This document shows positions 7,984 to 11,757 of a DNA stretch of 15,366 nucleotides, one piece after another. Within the stretch, counting starts at the first letter, position 1. Each line of letters starts with the position of its first letter. The DNA lies in the NCBI GenBank assembly GCA_019423265.1, contig JAHZBS010000040.1, positions 1 through 15,366 of the forward strand, given 5' to 3'. The notes under the pieces are model-generated. The model was not told where the DNA came from, did not search any database, and was given only the letters and a program-made list of their open reading frames with translations. The position numbers and the translations under genes are program-made. The DNA comes from Clostridiales bacterium. GTDB taxonomy: Bacteria > Bacillota_A > Clostridia > Lachnospirales > Bianqueaceae.

Positions 7984-8038
7984 CCGTTGTACACGCCGAG
8001 CTTTGGAAGAAAAAGGCTCCAAGATTCAAAAGAAAAGC

Positions 8039-8067
8039 TTGACAGATGGAAAAAAGCAAAGTATAAT
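8039..8067 (+). promoter_or_regulatory. Consensus sigma-A promoter of the infC operon
   Basis: TTGACA (8039-8044), exactly 17 bases, and TATAAT (8062-8067): a perfect match to the housekeeping consensus, as fits a constitutive ribosomal operon. The start of transcription is expected near 8074, giving a leader of about 230 bases before infC. Confidence 0.9.
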
Positions 8068-8073
8068 AGACAG

Positions 8074-8217
8074 AGCATAAAATAAGTAGAAGATCCGCTT
8101 CTCACCTTTGTGTTGCGATACGGCAAGGGTTAATATGGGTAGAACAGCGCGCCACAGATTTTTTGGATGGCGCCTTGGACAGATTGTCTGCCAGCGGATC
8201 TTAGGATCCGCTTTTTT
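8074..8217 (+). promoter_or_regulatory. infC operon leader, L20-leader-type transcription attenuator
   Basis: The transcribed leader can fold in two exclusive ways. AGATCCGCT (8091-8099) is the reverse complement of AGCGGATCT (8193-8201); this nine-pair helix closes a domain of about 110 bases and would block the terminator. In the alternative, AGCGGATC (8193-8200) pairs with GATCCGCT (8205-8212), followed by a T run. Inside the domain ACCTTTG (8104-8110) can pair with CAAGGGT (8124-8130), and GCGCCA with TGGCGC. In Firmicutes the infC-rpmI-rplT leader is known to be bound by free L20, which causes early termination. Position, promoter and switch geometry fit that family (Rfam L20 leader), though I cannot score the covariance model here. 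Confidence 0.78.
8193..8217 (+). terminator. Regulated intrinsic terminator in the infC leader
   Basis: An eight-pair stem AGCGGATC / GATCCGCT with loop TTAG and the run CTTTTTTA. Its 5' arm is shared with the upstream antiterminator strand at 8091-8099, so formation depends on which helix wins. It stands about 90 bases before infC and decides whether the operon is transcribed. Confidence 0.88.
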
Positions 8218-8306
8218 ATGCTGGATCGCGTGCAAAGCTTTCCGGGCAGAAGGCGCGGAGAGGGAAGAAGAGGTAGAGGAATTCATTATTGTGGAGGTGT
8301 CCGACT

Positions 8307-8813
8307 ATTAGCGAATTAATGATTAACGAGGAGATTCGTGACAAGGAAGTTCGGCTGATCGATGAAGAGGGGAATCAGCTTGGGGTCGTGCCGGTGAAGG
8401 AGGCGCTTGCCATGGCAAGAGAGCGCAATCTGGACCTGGTCAAAATTGCACCGCAGGCGAAACCGCCGGTCTGCAAGATTTTAAATTATGGCAAGTACCG
8501 TTTTGAACAGATCAAGCGGGAAAAAGAGGCGAAAAAGAAGCAGAAGGTCATCGATATCAAAGAGGTTCGCCTTTCTCCCAATATCGAGGAGCATGATTTG
8601 CAGACCAAGCAGAAGAATGCCGTGAAATTCCTGAAGAATGGCGATAAGGTAAAGGTCTCCGTCCGTTTCCGCGGGCGCGAATTGTCCCGCACCGAGATTG
8701 GCCGCGAGGTTCTCGATGATTTTACGAAAGGAATCGCAGAGGTCGGCGATGTGGAGAAGCCCCCGAAGATGGAAGGGCGAAGCATGGTCATGTTTTTGAT
8801 GCCCAAGCATTGA
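8307..8813 (+). CDS. infC: Translation initiation factor IF-3, AUU start
   Basis: IF3 binds the 30S subunit, keeps subunits apart and checks the start codon and initiator tRNA. The 168 residues fit the family. The N-domain starts ISELMINEEIRDKEVRLID, followed by GNQLGVVPVKEALAMA, KPPVCKILNYGKYRFEQ, a basic linker (REKEAKKKQK) and the C-domain with EVRLSPNIEEHDLQTK and FRGRELSR. Start choice: GGAGG at 8293-8297 is nine bases from ATT 8307; the first ATG (8319) is 21 bases away and would cut off conserved residues. IF3 genes are known to start with AUU, which IF3 itself discriminates against, so the factor limits its own synthesis. The gene follows the leader attenuator and is cotranscribed with rpmI and rplT. 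Confidence 0.95.
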   Translation: MSELMINEEIRDKEVRLIDEEGNQLGVVPVKEALAMARERNLDLVKIAPQAKPPVCKILNYGKYRFEQIKREKEAKKKQKVIDIKEVRLSPNIEEHDLQTKQKNAVKFLKNGDKVKVSVRFRGRELSRTEIGREVLDDFTKGIAEVGDVEKPPKMEGRSMVMFLMPKH

Positions 8814-8844
8814 GGTTATTCCGAGATGTTTTAGCATAAAGATT

Positions 8845-8889
8845 GTTGCGGCGCAAGTCGCTGGCCCTCCCGGGAACAAGCGGAGGGGC
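8845..8889 (+). other. Possible structured spacer between infC and rpmI
   Basis: The 105-base spacer holds GTTGCGGCGCAAG (8845-8857, TTGC/GCAA stem) and a second stem CCCTCC (8865-8870) with GGAGGG (8882-8887), extended by one G-C pair across a bulge. The second stem is not followed by a T run. It may be an mRNA structure affecting rpmI translation; in Escherichia coli the corresponding region is the L20 translational operator. That it works so here is inference. Confidence 0.35.
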
Positions 8890-8918
8890 TATACTATAGA
8901 TCTCAAGGAGGAAAAGTC

Positions 8919-9116
8919 ATGCCGAAACTAAAAACGAAAAGAGCTGCTGCAAAACGTTTTCACGCGACGGGAACTGGTAAGCTGAAGAGGTTTAAAGCGT
9001 ACAAAAGCCATATTCTGACGAAGAAGACCACGAAGAGAAAGCGCAACCTGCGGAAGGGAACCATCACGGATCCCACCAACGCAAAAGTTATGAAAAAGGT
9101 TTTGCCGTATCTGTAA
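8919..9116 (+). CDS. rpmI: Large ribosomal subunit protein bL35
   Basis: A 65-residue, very basic protein of the 50S subunit, the usual length for bL35. It begins [21 protein letters not shown] after Met and continues [21 protein letters not shown], both hallmarks of L35. AAGGAGG at 8905-8911 stands seven bases before the ATG. It is the middle gene of the infC-rpmI-rplT operon, an order conserved in bacteria; L35 and L20 sit near each other in the assembling 50S particle. Confidence 0.97.
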   Translation: MPKLKTKRAAAKRFHATGTGKLKRFKAYKSHILTKKTTKRKRNLRKGTITDPTNAKVMKKVLPYL

Positions 9117-9165
9117 TCGTATTTGGATAGAGAAAATGCACTAAAGTGAACAAGGAGGAAGTATC

Positions 9166-9522
9166 ATGGCAAGAATCAAGGGTGCGTTGCACAGCCGCAA
9201 GAGACATAAACGGGTATTAAAGCTGGCGAAAGGATACTACGGCGCCAAATCGAAGCAGTACCGCACAGCGAAAGCGGCGGTGATGCGGGCGCAGGCGAGC
9301 GCATATGTCGGACGTAAGCTTAAGAAGAGAGATTTTCGGAAGCTGTGGATTGCCCGAATCAATGCTGGCTGCCGTCAGAATGACATGTCCTACAGCCGCT
9401 TTATGTATGGCCTGAAGCAGGCGGATATTAATCTAAACCGCAAAGTTTTGGCGGATATCGCCGTCAACGATCCGGAGGGATTTGCCAACCTGGTCGAGAC
9501 AGCGAAAGCCAAGCTGGCATAA
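9166..9522 (+). CDS. rplT: Large ribosomal subunit protein bL20
   Basis: A 118-residue basic protein needed early in 50S assembly, binding 23S rRNA. The N-terminus ([20 protein letters not shown], then [15 protein letters not shown]) is the long rRNA-binding extension; the C-terminal globular part has [22 protein letters not shown] and [28 protein letters not shown] at 9152-9158 is seven bases from ATG. Free L20 is the known repressor of its own operon, here probably through the leader at 8074-8217. The gene is the last of the operon and is followed by a very strong terminator. Confidence 0.97.
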   Translation: MARIKGALHSRKRHKRVLKLAKGYYGAKSKQYRTAKAAVMRAQASAYVGRKLKKRDFRKLWIARINAGCRQNDMSYSRFMYGLKQADINLNRKVLADIAVNDPEGFANLVETAKAKLA

Positions 9523-9544
9523 TCGAATGTTTGAGTTTGAATCG

Positions 9545-9598
9545 ACAGCAGGACAGCGCGTGGTTCCCTGTGGAACCATGCGCTGTCCTGCTGTTTTT
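9545..9598 (+). terminator. Strong intrinsic terminator of the infC operon
   Basis: A stem of about 23 pairs with one G-T wobble (arms 9545-9567 and 9572-9594), loop CTGT and five T (9594-9598). It begins 22 bases after the rplT stop. It is unusually long for a terminator and sits just before the hairpin repeat array. Confidence 0.95.
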
Positions 9599-9610
9599 AA
9601 TCCTGCCAAA

Positions 9611-9768
9611 TCCGCCGGAGGCGGATTTTAGCCGCCGGAGGCGGATTTTAGCCGCCGGAGGCGGATTTTAGCCGCTGGAGGCGGATTTTAGCCGCCGGAG
9701 GCGGATTTTGTCGCCGGAGGCGGATTTTGTCGCCGGAGGTGGATTTTGGCCGCTGGAGGCGGATTTTA
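9611..9768 (+). repeat. Tandem array of eight mini-hairpin units with T tails
   Basis: Units start at 9611, 9631, 9651, 9671, 9691, 9711, 9730 and 9749. The consensus is GCCGCCGGAGGCGGATTTTA; six units have 20 bases, and those at 9711 and 9730 have 19. Each holds CCGCC-GGA-GGCGG, a five-pair hairpin, followed by ATTTT, so each resembles a small intrinsic terminator on the plus strand. Variants in units 4, 6, 7 and 8 change a C-G pair to a T-G pair or a G-C pair to G-T, which still pairs in plus-strand RNA but would be an A-C mismatch in minus-strand RNA. The array lies between convergent genes; the stop codon of the minus-strand gene (9766-9768) is in unit 8. There are no spacers, so it is not CRISPR. 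Confidence 0.93.
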
Positions 9769-10311
9769 TGCCTGAAGCCGGTCGAGAATTCTTTCCGCCA
9801 GCCGTTTCTGTGAGGCGGCCTGTGCCGCCAAAGCCATAGCGTAGAGGCGCAAGGGCTCGGAGGATTGGGACTCTTCGAGAAGGTTTTGCACCTCGGTGAA
9901 TTCCTGTTGTGTCCGGGATAGAAACTCCTGCTTTTGCATTTGCTCGATTTGGCCGAATTTTTCATAGAAAGAGGGGAGAAGGTCCGGATTCTGTATGACA
10001 GGAGCCAGCAATTGTCCGATATCAGAGATCGATAGGGTTTGCTTGAGCTTGAAAATCATAATCAGGAGCATCAGATGACAGCGGGTATATTTTTTTTTGA
10101 CGGGAGGGGGGAGCAGTCCATCCTTCGTATAGTTGTTGATCATCGTCTTGGTAAAGACCTTGTCCTCCTGGGATCGAAGATTGGAGGAGAGCAGGCTGTC
10201 AAGATAGGTGGTCACCTGATCCATATAGAGATCGATGGAAGGGATTGCATCGTAGGGAATGGTGTCGTCCTGCTGCATGGCGGCCAGAAGTTCTTGAAGA
10301 ATCGTATCCAT
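9766..10311 (-). CDS. DUF1836 domain protein, putative HTH regulator
   Basis: A 181-residue soluble protein. Residues of about 25-125 match the DUF1836 pattern known in Firmicutes: SIDLYMDQVTTYLDSLL, then DKVFTKTMINNYTKDGLLPP, and KKKYTRCHLMLLIMIFKLKQTLSISDIGQLL, which recalls a MerR-like winged helix (NNYTKDGLLPPP is like the wing entry in MerR proteins). The C-terminal part is helical and rich in Gln and Glu. The target is unknown. ATG 10311 has a weak ribosome site (AAAAAGG, 11 bases away) and lies about 18 bases after the predicted start of transcription. The last codons run into the repeat array, so the TAA is supplied by unit 8. A dyad over its promoter suggests self-regulation. Confidence 0.87.
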   Translation of the reverse strand: MDTILQELLAAMQQDDTIPYDAIPSIDLYMDQVTTYLDSLLSSNLRSQEDKVFTKTMINNYTKDGLLPPPVKKKYTRCHLMLLIMIFKLKQTLSISDIGQLLAPVIQNPDLLPSFYEKFGQIEQMQKQEFLSRTQQEFTEVQNLLEESQSSEPLRLYAMALAAQAASQKRLAERILDRLQA

Positions 10312-10335
10312 ATTGTCATCTGCCTTTTTCTTTTT

Positions 10336-10378
10336 ATTATACAGGGGAAGGCTCGAAAAAGCAAGTCTTCCCTGTATA
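10336..10378 (-). promoter_or_regulatory. Promoter of the DUF1836 gene inside a large inverted repeat
   Basis: On the minus strand, TATAAT (10341-10336) has TTGCTT 17 bases upstream (10364-10359). The -10 end and the far flank lie in an imperfect inverted repeat: TATACAGGGGAAG (10338-10350) and CTTCCCTGTATA (10367-10378), 12 matching pairs with one extra G and 16 bases between. The arms therefore bracket the -35 box and touch the -10 box, the layout of a repressor operator. The inverted repeat is seen directly; who binds it is unknown. Confidence 0.6.
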
Positions 10379-10406
10379 CGGTTGTTGTATAGCGGTTCGG
10401 TCCATT

Positions 10407-10478
10407 ATGGGGAACCTTGTCTCTGCAAAGGAGATAGCCGACTATCTGAAAATTACGTCGCATTGCTCATTAAATTAG
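10407..10478 (+). pseudogene. Truncated excisionase-like HTH reading frame
   Basis: An ATG at 10407 opens a 23-residue frame that ends TAG at 10478. Its first 17 residues, MGNLVSAKEIADYLKIT, look like the N-terminus of excisionase-type (HTH_17, MerR-like) DNA-binding domains, in which this helix is normally followed by a recognition helix and an NWIKxGxIPAxK-like wing. Here the match stops abruptly and the sequence turns AT-rich. No ribosome site precedes it. I read it as the 5' scar of a broken gene or mobile-element end; chance similarity over a short stretch cannot be excluded. Confidence 0.45.
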
Positions 10479-10568
10479 ACATATATCCTTTTATGATATA
10501 ATTTGCTCAATATATAAGACAAACGCTCAACATTAAGTACAGCGCAAAAATATCAAAAAAAGTATAAT
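10476..10568 (+). promoter_or_regulatory. AT-rich upstream region of the XRE gene with two TATAAT boxes
   Basis: TATAAT occurs at 10497-10502 (TAGACA 15 bases upstream at 10476-10481) and at 10563-10568, the latter 30 bases before the XRE start with no good -35 box. Either could serve the XRE gene. The base composition from about 10440 to 11040 is visibly more AT-rich than the flanks. Confidence 0.4.
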
Positions 10569-10598
10569 GATGGATAAAAAATAGAAAGGGCAATGCAT

Positions 10599-10874
10599 AT
10601 GAGTAGAGAGGTTGAATTCAAAAACAGGGACAGATTTATCCAGCTAGGTATCACGATTGCCGCCCTACGGAAAATGCGCGGTATGTCACAGGAGAAGTTG
10701 GCGGAAAGCGCAAAGGTCAGCAGATCACACATCAGTTCCATTGAGGCACCCAATATTATTCGCCCGTTTTCGCTTGAGGTATTCTTTAATATTGCCGATG
10801 CTCTTGGAGTGGAGCCAGGCGACCTGATGAACGCTTCCATGTTTTCCGATGAAATGCTTAACCGAAAGGAATGA
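10599..10874 (+). CDS. XRE-family helix-turn-helix regulator
   Basis: A 91-residue single-domain DNA-binding protein of the Cro/C1 (XRE) type. The five-helix HTH_3 domain runs from about residue 15 to 75: LGITIAALRKMRGMSQEKLA, ESAKVSRSHISSIEAP (recognition helix), FSLEVFFNIADALGVEPGDL. The form with FKNRDRFIQLGITI and LEVFFNIADALGVEPGDLM is common in clostridial stand-alone regulators and in mobile elements. There is no sensor domain. Two ATGs lie six bases apart; AAAGGG at 10585-10590 is 8 bases from the second (10599) and only 2 from the first, so I use 10599. It stands alone in an AT-rich patch next to a broken excisionase-like frame, which hints at acquired DNA. Its target may be its own promoter or the dyad before the hemolysin III gene. 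Confidence 0.88.
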   Translation: MSREVEFKNRDRFIQLGITIAALRKMRGMSQEKLAESAKVSRSHISSIEAPNIIRPFSLEVFFNIADALGVEPGDLMNASMFSDEMLNRKE

Positions 10875-10947
10875 GCGATATAGGAAGGATAAGGGCAAAA
10901 GAGAGAGCTTACTTGTGAATGGACGGCGTAATGGAAAAATATTCAGG

Positions 10948-10976
10948 TTGATGTTGTGCCAATACTATTATATAAT
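10948..10976 (+). promoter_or_regulatory. Promoter of the hemolysin III gene
   Basis: TTGATG (10948-10953), 17 bases, TATAAT (10971-10976). Transcription would start near 10983, about 60 bases before the ATG at 11045. Another TATAAT at 11017-11022 has no usable -35 box. Confidence 0.6.
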
Positions 10977-10978
10977 AA

Positions 10979-10995
10979 GTAGTAATTAATACTAC
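10979..10995. promoter_or_regulatory. Dyad over the start of transcription, possible operator
   Basis: GTAGTA (10979-10984), ATTAA, TACTAC (10990-10995): perfect six-base arms with a five-base centre, covering the expected start point of the promoter at 10948-10976. The size suits an HTH dimer such as an XRE protein. It is short and lies in AT-rich DNA, so chance remains possible. Confidence 0.42.
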
Positions 10996-11044
10996 ATAAT
11001 ATCGTTAAATAAAAGATATAATGTGGCGATAAAGGGGGATTGGC

Positions 11045-11692
11045 ATGAAAATAAAAGAACCTGTCAACGCATATACCCATCTGGCGGGGGGGATAGCGGC
11101 GCTTCCGGCGGTGGCCTATCTGATATGTCAGGCAGCGCTACACGCGGGGGCTTGGCACGTGGTCTCCTTCTCCATCTATGGAGCCAGCTTGATAGCCCTC
11201 TATACGGCAAGCGGCTTGTATCACATGCTGACGGTCTCTGATAAAACGGAGATGTGCTTGAAGAAGCTAGATCATATGATGATTTTTCTTCTCATCGCGG
11301 GCACATATACGCCGCTGTGCCTGATTCCCCTCCGAGGCCCCTGGGGTTGGACGCTGTTTGGAATTATATGGGGAGCAGCGCTAGGAGGTATTTTATTAAA
11401 ACTTTTCTGGATCAACGCACCTCGATGGCTCAGCACAGCTTTTTATATCGTCATGGGATGGATGTGTGTCATTGCCATATATCCGTTGATTCAAAAGCTG
11501 CCGGTGGGAGGTCTGGGTCTTTTATTGGGCGGTGGTGTGCTCTATACGGCGGGAGGGATTATTTACGGGACCAAACGGTTTCCGTTTCATACCAAGCACC
11601 TGGGGTTTCATGAGATTTTTCATATCTTTGTGCTGGGAGGAAGCGTCTGTCATTATTGTATGATGGTACTACACTTGCTTCCCATGCGATAA
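11045..11692 (+). CDS. trhA: Hemolysin III / TrhA (PAQR-like) family membrane protein
   Basis: A 215-residue membrane protein with about seven hydrophobic spans, the standard size of the hemolysin III family, which is related to the eukaryotic PAQR/adiponectin receptors. Conserved features: EPVNAYTHLAGGIAALP at the start, ASGLYHML, KLDHMMIFLLIAGTYTPLCL, and near the C-terminus GFHEIFHIFVLGGSVCHY, whose His residues (with the His of LYHML) form the metal site of the PAQR fold. Members have been linked to membrane lipid homeostasis and, in Bacillus cereus, to haemolysis; the role here is unknown. AAAGGGGG at 11031-11038 stands six bases from ATG. It is a single-gene unit, bounded by its own promoter and by a bidirectional terminator shared with adhE. 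Confidence 0.93.
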   Translation: MKIKEPVNAYTHLAGGIAALPAVAYLICQAALHAGAWHVVSFSIYGASLIALYTASGLYHMLTVSDKTEMCLKKLDHMMIFLLIAGTYTPLCLIPLRGPWGWTLFGIIWGAALGGILLKLFWINAPRWLSTAFYIVMGWMCVIAIYPLIQKLPVGGLGLLLGGGVLYTAGGIIYGTKRFPFHTKHLGFHEIFHIFVLGGSVCHYCMMVLHLLPMR

Positions 11693-11702
11693 AAAATCCA
11701 AA

Positions 11703-11740
11703 AAAGGGTCGGGAGAACATGACATTTCTCCCGACCCTTT
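11703..11740. terminator. Bidirectional terminator between trhA and adhE
   Basis: A perfect 15-pair stem, AAAGGGTCGGGAGAA (11703-11717) with TTCTCCCGACCCTTT (11726-11740), and an eight-base loop. A-rich and T-rich flanks on both sides let it act on both strands. It ends 17 bases before the adhE stop codon on the other strand. Confidence 0.93.
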
Positions 11741-11757
11741 GACAAGTGGTTCATTCT

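Noticed and set aside
7997..8027. Terminator after the lipoprotein gene
   Set aside because: CTTTGGA can pair with TCCAAG with a bulge, but the stem is short and no T run follows.
8289..8306. TTG at 8289 as the infC start
   Set aside because: It would put the GGAGG ribosome site inside the coding region and add residues (WRCPT) not seen in IF3; ATT 8307 has correct spacing.
8108..8311. 67-residue frame inside the infC leader, ending on the infC start
   Set aside because: It runs through the attenuator and terminator, has no ribosome site and has no protein-like pattern. The overlap of its TAG with the AUU start looks accidental.
9611..9768. CRISPR array
   Set aside because: The units follow each other with no unique spacers, are only 19-20 bases long, and no cas gene is present.
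9648..9965. Minus-strand 105-residue reading frame through the repeat array
   Set aside because: It is out of frame with the DUF1836 gene, its tail is only the translated repeat (KIRLQRPKS-like), and it has no ribosome site.
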